Positions 1-5,675 of a DNA stretch of 13,015 bases are shown here, in pieces. The DNA is from Kiritimatiellia bacterium (lineage in GTDB: Bacteria > Verrucomicrobiota > Kiritimatiellia > CAIQIC01 > Lenti-01). Each line of letters begins with the position of its first letter. Positions within the stretch are counted from its first letter, which is position 1. The notes under the pieces are model-generated. The model did no database searches and had not been told where the DNA came from. It saw nothing but the letters and a program-made list of their open reading frames with translations. Made by a program: the position numbers and the translations under genes. The stretch spans positions 1 through 13,015 of the forward strand of contig JAHDSS010000323.1 of assembly GCA_018432565.1 (NCBI GenBank), given 5' to 3'.

Positions 1-1
1 C

Positions 2-16
2 CATGAGAGGCCTCCT
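2..16 (-). promoter_or_regulatory. Ribosome binding site and start codon of a leftward gene cut by the window edge
   Basis: Read on the minus strand, AGGAGG (16 to 11) is followed by a 6-nt spacer and an ATG at 4 to 2. This is the best Shine-Dalgarno/start pairing in the window. Only the start codon and one further base lie inside the window, so nothing can be said about the product. If real, the gene is divergent from trpS and the palindromes at 26-166 lie in its promoter and leader. The alternative is a chance AGGAGG; the ideal spacing argues against that. Confidence 0.5.
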
Positions 17-25
17 GTGTTAATG

Positions 26-45
26 ATCTAGCATATATGCTAGAT
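26..45. repeat. Perfect 20-bp palindrome, possible operator
   Basis: The half-site ATCTAGCATA is followed directly by its exact reverse complement TATGCTAGAT. On the minus strand it lies 9 nt upstream of the AGGAGG ribosome binding site. A regulator bound here, or an RNA hairpin formed here, could control the leftward gene. The outer CTAG steps recur in a weaker dyad at 103-121 (ACTAG, 9 nt, CTAGT). I do not recognise a known operator consensus; binding is inferred from symmetry alone. Confidence 0.5.
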
Positions 46-58
46 ACTATTAGACGCG

Positions 59-96
59 AAAAAACGCCGATGCACAAGAAAAAAAGTGCAACGGCG
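59..96 (-). terminator. Minus-strand intrinsic terminator or attenuator hairpin
   Basis: On the minus strand, CGCCGTTGCAC (96 to 86) can pair with GTGCATCGGCG (75 to 65), giving ten base pairs with one A-A mismatch and a 10-nt loop of mostly T. Six T follow directly (64 to 59). That is the form of a Rho-independent terminator acting leftward. No complete minus-strand gene lies to its right, because trpS is on the plus strand. It would therefore end a short leader transcript or act as an attenuator in the 5' leader of the leftward gene starting at 4. On the plus strand the stem is followed by A, so it would not terminate rightward transcripts. Confidence 0.55.
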
Positions 97-138
97 CAAA
101 AAACTAGTACCGGGATCTAGTCAAAGGCCAAACCTCAG

Positions 139-166
139 ATGTATAGTTATTGCAATAACTATACAT
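139..166. repeat. Perfect 28-bp A+T-rich palindrome upstream of trpS
   Basis: The 14-base half-site ATGTATAGTTATTG is followed with no spacer by its exact reverse complement. A perfect 28-bp dyad is very unlikely by chance, and this one is A+T-rich in an otherwise GC-rich window. It sits about 120 bp before the trpS start and 135 bp upstream of the leftward start codon, so it could be a shared operator. It could also form a long hairpin in RNA from either strand. It matches no operator I know. Confidence 0.6.
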
Positions 167-191
167 GGGCTCTGCAACAGCGCGCCGAGGC

Positions 192-239
192 GGGGGGGGG
201 GGCCTTTTTCGCTTTTCGCGGGGGAGGGGGGCGGGTAGG
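192..239 (+). promoter_or_regulatory. G-rich tract with G11 run in the trpS leader, potential G-quadruplex
   Basis: An uninterrupted run of 11 G (192-202) is followed by runs of 5 (220-224), 6 (226-231) and 3 G (233-235), then TAGG. Four or more G runs on one strand fit a G-quadruplex motif, although the first loop is long (17 nt). The segment GGGGAGGGGGG then Y, GGG and TAG recurs almost exactly upstream of aroF. The long homopolymer could also vary in length. A function in trpS expression is inferred only from position. Confidence 0.35.
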
Positions 240-285
240 ATGCGCGGGTTGTATTCACGGCGAATTCAGCAGGAAACGAGAAGAT

Positions 286-1248
286 ATGAGAATTTTGTCG
301 GGCATCCAGCCATCGGGCAAACTGCACATTGGAAACTACTTCGGGATGATGCGCCCCGCGCTGCGCCTGCAGGAGCAGGGCGAGGCCTATCTGTTCATTG
401 CCAACTACCACGCGCTGACCAGCGTGGCGGATGCCGACGCGATGCGCCAGGGCACCCGGGACGTGGCGCTGGATTTCCTGGCCTGCGGCCTGGATCCGGA
501 ACGCACGGCGTTCTACCGCCAAAGCGATCTGCCGGAGGTGCACGAACTGGCCTGGCTGCTGTCGAACGTGACGCCGCTGGGCCTGCTGGAGCGGTGCCAT
601 TCCTACAAGGACAAGCTGGCCAAGGGCATTGCCCCGAACCACGGCCTGCTGGCCTACCCGGTGCTGATGGCGGCGGACATCCTGATCGTGCAGGCCAACG
701 TGGTGCCGGTGGGCCGGGACCAGAAACAGCATGTGGAAGTGACGCGCGACCTGGCCATCAAGTTCAACAACGCGTTCGGCGAAACCTTCACGGTGCCCGA
801 GCCGTCCATTTCCGACGAGGTGGCGGTGGTGCCGGGCCTCGACGGCCAGAAGATGTCGAAGAGCTACGGCAACACCATCGAGATATTCGGCGATCTGAAG
901 CAGGCGAAGAAGCGGATCATGGGCATCGTGACCGACAGCAAGGCGCTGGAGGAGCCGAAGGACCCGGAGACCTGCAACGTGTTCAGGCTGTACAAGCTGT
1001 TTGCGACGCCGGAGCAGCAGGCCGACCTGGCGGCGCGCTACCGGGCCGGCGGCATGGGCTACGGCACCGCCAAGAAAGAGCTGGCGGAACTGTTCGAGGC
1101 GCATTTCGCCCCGATGCGCGACAAGCGCGCGGAGCTGGCCGCGAATCCGAAGTATGTCGAGGACGTGCTGCAGGCCGGGGCGGCCAGGGCGCGGCGGCTG
1201 GCGCGCGAAACCGTGCAGAAGGCGCGGAAAGCGGTCGGGTTGGAATGA
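286..1248 (+). CDS. trpS: Tryptophan--tRNA ligase (TrpS)
   Basis: A cytoplasmic class I aminoacyl-tRNA synthetase that attaches tryptophan to tRNA-Trp using ATP. The 320-residue protein is near the usual family length of about 330. The N-terminal GIQPSGKLHIGNYFG segment (residues 6-20) carries the HIGN form of the class I HIGH motif. KMSKS is at 189-193, preceded by the typical PGLDGQ. LMAADIL (127-133) and GRDQKQH (143-149) are typical tryptophan/ATP pocket segments. The ATG at 286 was chosen because the family begins directly at this motif and a purine-rich AGGAAACGAGAAG precedes it. The frame stays open upstream to 139, but that extension has no family resemblance. A structured element follows at 1261-1307 before scpA. 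The gene appears intact. Confidence 0.97.
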   Translation: MRILSGIQPSGKLHIGNYFGMMRPALRLQEQGEAYLFIANYHALTSVADADAMRQGTRDVALDFLACGLDPERTAFYRQSDLPEVHELAWLLSNVTPLGLLERCHSYKDKLAKGIAPNHGLLAYPVLMAADILIVQANVVPVGRDQKQHVEVTRDLAIKFNNAFGETFTVPEPSISDEVAVVPGLDGQKMSKSYGNTIEIFGDLKQAKKRIMGIVTDSKALEEPKDPETCNVFRLYKLFATPEQQADLAARYRAGGMGYGTAKKELAELFEAHFAPMRDKRAELAANPKYVEDVLQAGAARARRLARETVQKARKAVGLE

Positions 1249-1260
1249 GCGGGCTTCCGC

Positions 1261-1307
1261 AGTTGAACCGGCTGTTTTGCAGCCGGTCCCGTCGGGGCCG
1301 GTCAACT
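1261..1307. other. Structured inverted-repeat element between trpS and scpA
   Basis: AGTTGA (1261-1266) pairs with TCAACT (1302-1307). Enclosed between them are an 8-bp hairpin, ACCGGCTG/CAGCCGGT (1267-1274 with 1280-1287, loop TTTTG), and a small CCC/GGG hairpin (1288-1296). The parts abut so that they could form a compact multibranch RNA fold. Alternatively 1261-1272 can pair with 1297-1307 over 11 bp with one bulged A, which excludes the inner hairpin. No U tract follows, so it is not a standard terminator. It starts 12 nt after the trpS stop. It could protect or process the mRNA, or be a mobile hairpin repeat. Confidence 0.45.
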
Positions 1308-1384
1308 GAACAGCCCCGCGACCATCGGGCGCGGCTACAGCAAGACCGAAAGCCTATCCTCCTTATGCCTGCTCCCTGACGGCC

Positions 1385-2170
1385 ATGTCGCACGAGGAAT
1401 ACAAAGTCAAGCTGGAGGTGTTCGAGGGTCCCCTCGATCTGCTGCTCTACCTGATCAAGAAGGACGAGCTGGAGATCCACAACATCCCGATGGAGAGCAT
1501 CACGGCGCAGTACATCCAGTACATCGAGCTGATGCAGATGCTGGACCTGAACATCGCCGGGGAGTTCCTGGTGATGGCGGCGACGCTGATGATGATCAAG
1601 AGCCGCCTGCTGCTGCCGGTGGAAGACCGCCCGGAGCTGGAGGAAGAGGAAGAAGACCCCCGCTGGGATCTCGTGCGGCAGCTGGTGGAATACAAGAAAT
1701 TCAAGGATGCGGCGCTGCATCTCGAGGCTCTGGAGGCGCGGCGCGAGGACATTTTCGGCCGCGACGGCGCGGATGCCGTGCTGGACAGGGATGCCGAGGT
1801 GGCGCTGCATGACGTGGGGCTGTTCGACCTGATCAGCGCGTTCAACGACGCGCTCAAGAAGGTCAAGACCGAGGAGTTGCGCGAGATTTTCGCCGAGCGC
1901 TTCACCGTGGCGGAGAAAATCGAGGTGCTGGGCGACCGGCTGCGGCGGGAGGGGAAGTTTTCGCTGTCGCGGATGTTCGAGGGCATGCGATCGCGCCACG
2001 AGATCGCCTGCACGTTTCTGGCGCTGCTGGAGCTGATTCGGCTGGCCCAGGCGCGGGCGGTGCAGAAGGAGACGTACGGGGAGATATTCATCGAGCAGGC
2101 GGAAGGCGTGGTGGAGCTGGTGCCGCCGCTGGTGGAGGAGTCGATCGGCCCGGCGGATGGCGGAGGGTAG
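1385..2170 (+). CDS. scpA: Segregation and condensation protein A (ScpA)
   Basis: The kleisin subunit of the bacterial SMC condensin. It bridges the SMC head domains, binds ScpB, and is needed for chromosome compaction and segregation. The 261-residue protein has the signature N-terminal FEGPLDLLLYLI (13-24) followed by the helical SMC-binding region that ends in KSRLLLP (72-78). A short Glu-rich linker (85-91) follows. The C-terminal winged-helix segment FLALLELIRLAQ (211-222) ends in YGEIFI (231-236). The length is typical. No good ribosome binding site precedes the ATG, but no other start fits the family N-terminus. Its 3' end is followed by scpB after 7 nt, the usual kleisin/kite gene pair. 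Confidence 0.95.
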   Translation: MSHEEYKVKLEVFEGPLDLLLYLIKKDELEIHNIPMESITAQYIQYIELMQMLDLNIAGEFLVMAATLMMIKSRLLLPVEDRPELEEEEEDPRWDLVRQLVEYKKFKDAALHLEALEARREDIFGRDGADAVLDRDAEVALHDVGLFDLISAFNDALKKVKTEELREIFAERFTVAEKIEVLGDRLRREGKFSLSRMFEGMRSRHEIACTFLALLELIRLAQARAVQKETYGEIFIEQAEGVVELVPPLVEESIGPADGGG

Positions 2171-2177
2171 GAGAATC

Positions 2178-3086
2178 ATGAACGAGTTTGTGTTGCCGGA
2201 GCTGAAACAGATCATCGGAGCGATGCTGTTCGTGCGCAAGGAGCCGCTGACGGCGGCGGAAATCCGCCGGGTGCTGTCGTCCACCGCGGAGCGCCGCGGA
2301 GGTGTCACCGCCGACTTTGCCAAGGCGAACGAGAAGCAGGTGCGCGAGGCGGTGGCGGAGCTGGAGCGCGAGCTGGCCGAACGCAAGCTCGGGTTCCATC
2401 TCATCGAGGTGGCCGGCGGCTGGCGGCTGGAGAACGACGCCAACTGCGGGCCCTGGCTGCGGGTGATGCTTCAAAAGGGCCGCGGCACGCGCCTGTCGCT
2501 GCCGGCGCTGGAAACCCTGGCGATCATTGCCTACCGTCAGCCGTGCGTGCGCTCGGAGATCGAAGCCGTGCGCGGCGTGGCCGTGGATGCCATCCTCCGG
2601 AATCTGCTGGAGATGCAGCTGATCCGGGTGATCGGCCGCAGCGAGCTGCCGGGGCGCCCGTGGATGTTCGGCACCACCCAGAAGTTCATGGAGCATTTCG
2701 GGCTGAAGAGCCTCGACGACCTGCCGGGCACGGACGAGCTGCGGCGGCTGGAGGCCGAGCAGAGCGCGCGGGCGAAGAAACCGGCCGCCCAGGCGCCCGA
2801 GACTCCGGCCGAAGAGGCGGGTCAGATGACCCTGACGGCGGTCGAAGAAGCGGCGGTGGCGGGCGTGGACGCGGAATTGGCGCCCGATGAGGAAGAGCCC
2901 ATCGAGCGCGAGGGGCTTTCCGAAGAGGAGATCGTCGGCGGCGAAGAAGACGGGGACGGGGAAGAGGCCGAGGACGACGAAGACGAATTCGACGACGACG
3001 AGGATGAGGACGATTTCGACGACGACGATGAGGACGACGAAGACGACGAGCTGGATGACGACGAGGACGAGGAGGACGGGAAATGA
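2178..3086 (+). CDS. scpB: Segregation and condensation protein B (ScpB) with long acidic tail
   Basis: The dimeric kite subunit that clamps the ScpA kleisin in the SMC condensin. The 302-residue protein holds two winged-helix domains in residues 1 to about 185. The family core LETLAIIAYRQP (111-122), RSEIEAVRGV (125-134) and GRPWMFGTTQKFMEHFGL (159-176) is clear. The ATG at 2178 has GGAG four bases upstream; an in-frame ATG seven codons earlier inside scpA is less likely. From about residue 237 the protein becomes a nearly pure Asp/Glu tail (GAY/GAR codons, about 2880-3080). ScpB is usually around 180-260 residues, so this tail is an extra. The stop overlaps the hisC start (ATGA), implying translational coupling. 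Confidence 0.95.
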   Translation: MNEFVLPELKQIIGAMLFVRKEPLTAAEIRRVLSSTAERRGGVTADFAKANEKQVREAVAELERELAERKLGFHLIEVAGGWRLENDANCGPWLRVMLQKGRGTRLSLPALETLAIIAYRQPCVRSEIEAVRGVAVDAILRNLLEMQLIRVIGRSELPGRPWMFGTTQKFMEHFGLKSLDDLPGTDELRRLEAEQSARAKKPAAQAPETPAEEAGQMTLTAVEEAAVAGVDAELAPDEEEPIEREGLSEEEIVGGEEDGDGEEAEDDEDEFDDDEDEDDFDDDDEDDEDDELDDDEDEEDGK

Positions 3087-4198
3087 GTCTGTTCACCGGA
3101 TTGGCGAATTCATGGATTGCGTCGCAGCGCCCGTATCAGCCGGGGCGTCCGCTGGAGGAAGTGGCCCGGGAACTGGGGCTGAAGGACATTGACGGCATCG
3201 TCAAGCTGGCCTCGAACGAAAACAACCTGGGCCCCTCGCCGAAGGCGATGGAGGCGATGAAGGCGGCGATTCCGTCCATGCATTTGTATCCCGACGGCGG
3301 ATCGTTCTATTTGCGCCAGGCCATTGCGAACAAGTTCGGGATCGGCGACGACATGGTGATGCTGGGGTGCGGCTCGAACGAGCATATCGTGCTGCTGGCC
3401 CATGCGTTCATGGAGGCGGGCGACGACCTGGTGTGCTCGGAGAAGACGTTTGTGGTCTATAAGCTCGTGTCGGCGCTGTACCGCTGCCGGTGCATCGAAG
3501 CGCCCATGCAGGGAATGACGACCGACCTCGATGCGATGCTGGCGGCGATCACGCCGAAAACCAGGCTGGTGGTGGTGGCGAATCCGAACAACCCGACCGG
3601 GACGATGGTGGACCAGGCCGCCGTGGACCGGTTCGTGGAACAGGTGCCGGACAACGTCGTGACGGTGTTCGACGAAGCCTACATGGAGCTGCTGGATCCG
3701 GCGGTGGCCGTGGACACGGTGAAGCACGCCAAGGCCGGCAAAAAACCGGTGATCACGCTGCGGACGTTCTCCAAGGCGTACGGGCTGGCGGGGCTGCGCG
3801 TGGGCTATGCGATGGCGCAGCCGGACGCCATTGATCTGCTGAACAAGGTGCGCCAGCCGTTCAATGTGACCGCCATGGCCCAGGCCGCAGCCCTCGCGGC
3901 GCTGGAGGACGAGGACTATTTGATCCGTTCGCGCCAGATGCTGCAAGAAGGCCGGGCGCAGCTGATGGCCGGCATGCGCCGGCTGGGGCTCGATCCGGTG
4001 GAATCCGTCACCAACTTCATCCTGTTCCCGTGCGCGAAGGCCGCGGAACTGACGGCGGCGCTGACGAAGCGCAAAGTCATCGTGCGCCCCATGGCCGGCT
4101 TCGGTCTGCCGCAGCATGTGCGCGTCAGTGTCGGCCTGGCCGCTGAAAACGCCCAGTTCCTGGCGGCGCTGGAAGAGGCGCTGCCCGAGCTGGGGTAG
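3083..4198 (+). CDS. hisC: Histidinol-phosphate / aromatic aminotransferase (HisC family)
   Basis: A class I/II fold, PLP-dependent aminotransferase of 371 residues, the usual HisC length. It transfers an amino group from glutamate to imidazole-acetol phosphate in histidine synthesis; many homologues also accept aromatic 2-oxo acids. Visible landmarks are LASNENNLGPSP (42-53), CGSNEH (96-101), NPNNPTGT (167-174), FDEAY (196-200, with the PLP-ring Asp and Tyr), the Schiff-base lysine Lys231 in TFSKAYGLAGLRVGYA, and Arg348 near the C-terminus. It starts inside the scpB stop codon and is the last gene before a repeat-rich gap. No other his gene is present, while aroF-tyrA-aroA follow. It may therefore mainly supply tyrosine/phenylalanine, as the HisC beside TyrA does in Bacillus. 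Substrate preference cannot be read from the sequence. Confidence 0.93.
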   Translation: MSLFTGLANSWIASQRPYQPGRPLEEVARELGLKDIDGIVKLASNENNLGPSPKAMEAMKAAIPSMHLYPDGGSFYLRQAIANKFGIGDDMVMLGCGSNEHIVLLAHAFMEAGDDLVCSEKTFVVYKLVSALYRCRCIEAPMQGMTTDLDAMLAAITPKTRLVVVANPNNPTGTMVDQAAVDRFVEQVPDNVVTVFDEAYMELLDPAVAVDTVKHAKAGKKPVITLRTFSKAYGLAGLRVGYAMAQPDAIDLLNKVRQPFNVTAMAQAAALAALEDEDYLIRSRQMLQEGRAQLMAGMRRLGLDPVESVTNFILFPCAKAAELTAALTKRKVIVRPMAGFGLPQHVRVSVGLAAENAQFLAALEEALPELG

Positions 4199-4205
4199 GG
4201 TCAAG

Positions 4206-4231
4206 CAGCCGCCAGGTCGGCGCCCTGGCGG
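4206..4231. repeat. Hairpin repeat, copy 1
   Basis: CCGCCAGG (4209-4216) and CCTGGCGG (4224-4231) form a perfect 8-bp stem around a 7-base loop, TCGGCGC. Bases 4206-4229 are an exact 24-bp match to 4347-4370 in the same orientation. It starts 8 nt after the hisC stop, so it will be at the 3' end of the scpA-scpB-hisC transcript. There it could stabilise the end or stall polymerase. There is no U tract. Confidence 0.7.
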
Positions 4232-4246
4232 GGTTGGGATTTCAAG

Positions 4247-4274
4247 ACCCAATATCCAACACCCAATATCCAAT
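4247..4274. repeat. Tandem 14-mer (ACCCAATATCCAAY x2)
   Basis: ACCCAATATCCAAC (4247-4260) is followed directly by ACCCAATATCCAAT (4261-4274), so 13 of 14 positions are identical. Translated on the minus strand, such DNA gives peptides of the WILDIGYWILG kind. I remember these as spurious database proteins from GC-rich environmental genomes, which suggests a dispersed repeat rather than a local duplication. Two units are too few and too close for a CRISPR. Confidence 0.65.
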
Positions 4275-4309
4275 GATCAAGTTGGGACAGATCGGGAGAC
4301 GTTTTTAGA

Positions 4310-4345
4310 CAGGATTTCCAGGATTTTCAGGATGGACAGGATGGA
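4310..4345. repeat. Four tandem 9-mers CAGGATNNN
   Basis: CAGGAT starts at 4310, 4319, 4328 and 4337, exactly nine bases apart. The four units are CAGGATTTC, CAGGATTTT, CAGGATGGA and CAGGATGGA. The preceding TTTTTAGA belongs to the usual context of this repeat as I remember it from other bacterial genomes. No start codon or conserved protein supports coding, although the 9-nt period keeps all frames open. Confidence 0.7.
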
Positions 4346-4346
4346 A

Positions 4347-4433
4347 CAGCCGCCAGGTCGGCGCCCTGGCCTACAACCGATCCATCCGAACCCTCCGGGG
4401 GGGGCTGTAGGCCGGGGCGGTAACCCGGCGGGG
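4347..4433. repeat. Inverted pair of hairpin repeats, copies 2 and 3 (REP/REPIN-like)
   Basis: Copy 2 (4347-4370) repeats copy 1 exactly over 24 bp and folds as GCCAGG/CCTGGC with a 7-base loop. Copy 3 (4411-4429) is GCCGGG/CCCGGC, also with a 7-base loop (GCGGTAA). The reverse complement of 4351-4380 matches 4401-4430 at 22 of 30 ungapped positions, so copy 3 is a diverged, inverted member of the same family. The single stem difference is a compensated A-T to G-C change; the other differences in the hairpin core are in the loop. Two inverted hairpins about 40 nt apart resemble the REP-doublet layout of RAYT-mobilised elements. No transposase is in the window. Confidence 0.55.
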
Positions 4434-4513
4434 TGATCAATTGATTGAACGGGAATTGGTTGCATCGGTCTTGGCCCATGGGCGCAAACGAGATGCCGAT
4501 TCAAGCGGTTTTT

Positions 4514-4543
4514 GGGATGGCCAAGGGGAGGGGGGTGGGGTAG
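4514..4543 (+). promoter_or_regulatory. G-rich motif upstream of aroF shared with the trpS leader
   Basis: GGG (4514-4516), GGGG (4525-4528), GGGGGG (4530-4535) and GGGG (4537-4540) lie on the coding strand, followed by TAG. The core GGGGAGGGGGG, Y, GGG(G), TAG is the same as at 221-238 upstream of trpS. It could fold as a G-quadruplex with short loops, or be a regulator site or promoter-associated element. It ends about 70 nt before the aroF ATG. Function is inferred from repetition and position only. Confidence 0.35.
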
Positions 4544-4612
4544 TGTCTCGGGCTCGAATCCGGACCGGCCGGGACGGTTGGACCCGGGAGAACCCGTGAA
4601 GGGAAGATTTGC

Positions 4613-5650
4613 ATGATTGTGGTGATGAAAAACGGCGCCGGGGCGGAACAGGTCCAGGCGGTTGCGGATACGGTGACCGAGTGGGGGCTGAAGCCCCATG
4701 TGAGCCAGGGCGAGGAGCGCACGGTGATCGGGCTGATCGGCGACGAGGCCAAGGTGAACGGTCCGGCCCTGGAAATGATGGCGGGGGTGGAGAAGGTCAT
4801 GCCGGTGCTGAAGCCCTACAAGCGGGCCAGCGCGGAGTTTCATGCGGAGCGGACCGTGGTGCGGATTCCGCCGGCGCGTCACGGCGACCGGGGGCTGACC
4901 ATCGGGGGGCCGGGGGTGGTGGTGATGGCGGGGCCGTGTTCGGTGGAAACCCGCGACATGATTCTGTCGCTGGGGGCGTTCCTGAAGGGGGCGGGGGCGC
5001 ACCTGCTGCGGGGCGGGGCCTTCAAGCCGCGCACGTCCCCCTACGCCTTTCAAGGGCTGGGCGTGGAAGGCTTGCGGTACCTGGCCGAGGAACGCTCGGT
5101 GGTGGGCCTGCCGATCATTACGGAGGTCATGGATACGCGGGACGTCGAGATGGTCGCGGAGTTCGCGGACATCATTCAGGTGGGCGCGCGCAACATGCAG
5201 AACTTCAACCTGCTGAAGGTGCTGGGACGCTGCAACCGCCCGGTGATGCTCAAGCGGGGGTTGGCCAGCACGCTGGAAGAGCTGCTGATGAGCGCGGAAT
5301 ACGTGATCAACGCGGGCAACGACGAGGTGATTCTGTGCGAGCGGGGCATCCGGACGTTCGAGACGTTCACGCGCAACACGCTGGATTTAAGCGCGGTGCC
5401 GGTATTGAAGCGCGAGAGCCATCTGCCGGTGGTGGTGGATCCGAGCCACGGGACGGGGCACTGGGACCTGGTGGCGCCGATGGCCAAGGCGGCGGTGGCG
5501 GCGGGGGCGGACGGCCTGCTGCTGGAGGTGCATCCGGATCCGTCGCATGCCGTTTCGGACGGTCCGCAGTCGCTGACGCCCAAGCGGTTCAAGGCGCTGA
5601 TGGGCGAACTGGAGCTGGTGGCGCGGGCCGTGGGACGCAATCTGCATTGA
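4613..5650 (+). CDS. aroF: 3-deoxy-7-phosphoheptulonate synthase (DAHP synthase, AroF)
   Basis: Condenses phosphoenolpyruvate with erythrose 4-phosphate, the first step of the shikimate pathway. The 345-residue protein has an N-terminal ferredoxin-like regulatory domain (1 to about 70) and a TIM-barrel catalytic domain. This is the Thermotoga-type arrangement, in which the N-terminal domain mediates feedback inhibition by aromatic amino acids. The barrel shows AGPCSVE (106-112), [16 protein letters not shown] (133-148), ITEVMDT (169-175), QVGARNMQN (189-197) and DPSHGTGH (276-283). The predicted metal ligands Cys109, His279, Glu305 and Asp316 all sit 7 residues after those I recall for the Thermotoga enzyme, so none is missing. 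It is the first gene of the aroF-tyrA-aroA-cmk-plsC run. The ATG follows GAAGGGAAG at ribosome-binding distance. Confidence 0.96.
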   Translation: MIVVMKNGAGAEQVQAVADTVTEWGLKPHVSQGEERTVIGLIGDEAKVNGPALEMMAGVEKVMPVLKPYKRASAEFHAERTVVRIPPARHGDRGLTIGGPGVVVMAGPCSVETRDMILSLGAFLKGAGAHLLRGGAFKPRTSPYAFQGLGVEGLRYLAEERSVVGLPIITEVMDTRDVEMVAEFADIIQVGARNMQNFNLLKVLGRCNRPVMLKRGLASTLEELLMSAEYVINAGNDEVILCERGIRTFETFTRNTLDLSAVPVLKRESHLPVVVDPSHGTGHWDLVAPMAKAAVAAGADGLLLEVHPDPSHAVSDGPQSLTPKRFKALMGELELVARAVGRNLH

Positions 5651-5675
5651 CGCGGGCGGGGCGAGGCGGAGACGG

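Larger units (their letters stand above)
5..285. other. Divergent intergenic region, A+T-rich left part
   Basis: This 281-nt stretch separates the leftward start codon from trpS. Its left two-thirds is visibly A+T-richer than the genes and holds the palindromes at 26-45 and 139-166, the minus-strand terminator-like hairpin at 59-96 and an imperfect CTAG dyad at 103-121. The right third is G-rich. No convincing -35/-10 pair was found for trpS. A reading frame runs open from 139 into trpS, but the extension is encoded by the palindrome and G-tract and is not taken as coding. A 20-codon minus-strand ORF (166 to 104) is treated in the findings. Confidence 0.6.
4199..4612. other. Repeat-rich intergenic gap between hisC and aroF
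   Basis: This 414-nt stretch has no supportable gene. Its left half (4206-4433) is almost wholly repeat: three hairpin copies, a tandem 14-mer and four 9-mers. The open frames crossing it translate to repeat-derived peptides such as PPGRRPGG and are rejected. The right half (4440-4612) should hold the aroF promoter, but no convincing -35/-10 pair was seen. It contains the G-rich motif at 4514-4543 and, just before the ATG, GAAGGGAAG as the likely ribosome binding site. Confidence 0.6.

Noticed and set aside
17..170. Integron attC site or T-box leader before trpS
   Set aside because: No paired core sites of an attC and no T-box sequence or specifier loop could be identified; the symmetry is better described as simple palindromes.
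139..285. 49-residue N-terminal extension of TrpS
   Set aside because: The extension translates the palindrome and poly-G tract and has no TrpS similarity; the start at 286 has a purine-rich ribosome binding site and matches the family.
4247..4345. CRISPR-like tandem repeats
   Set aside because: The units are 9 and 14 bases with no spacers, and no cas genes are nearby.
4116..4436. 106-residue plus-strand frame after hisC with PPGRRPGG peptides
   Set aside because: It is the out-of-frame hisC end followed by the translated hairpin and CAGGAT repeats; there is no independent evidence of coding.
4551..4561. GGCTCGAATCC, resembling a tRNA T-arm loop
   Set aside because: No matching acceptor, D-arm or anticodon arm could be built around it.
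4277..5053. 258-residue minus-strand frame over the gap and the aroF start
   Set aside because: It is made of repeat-derived peptide plus antisense aroF, with no recognisable domain.
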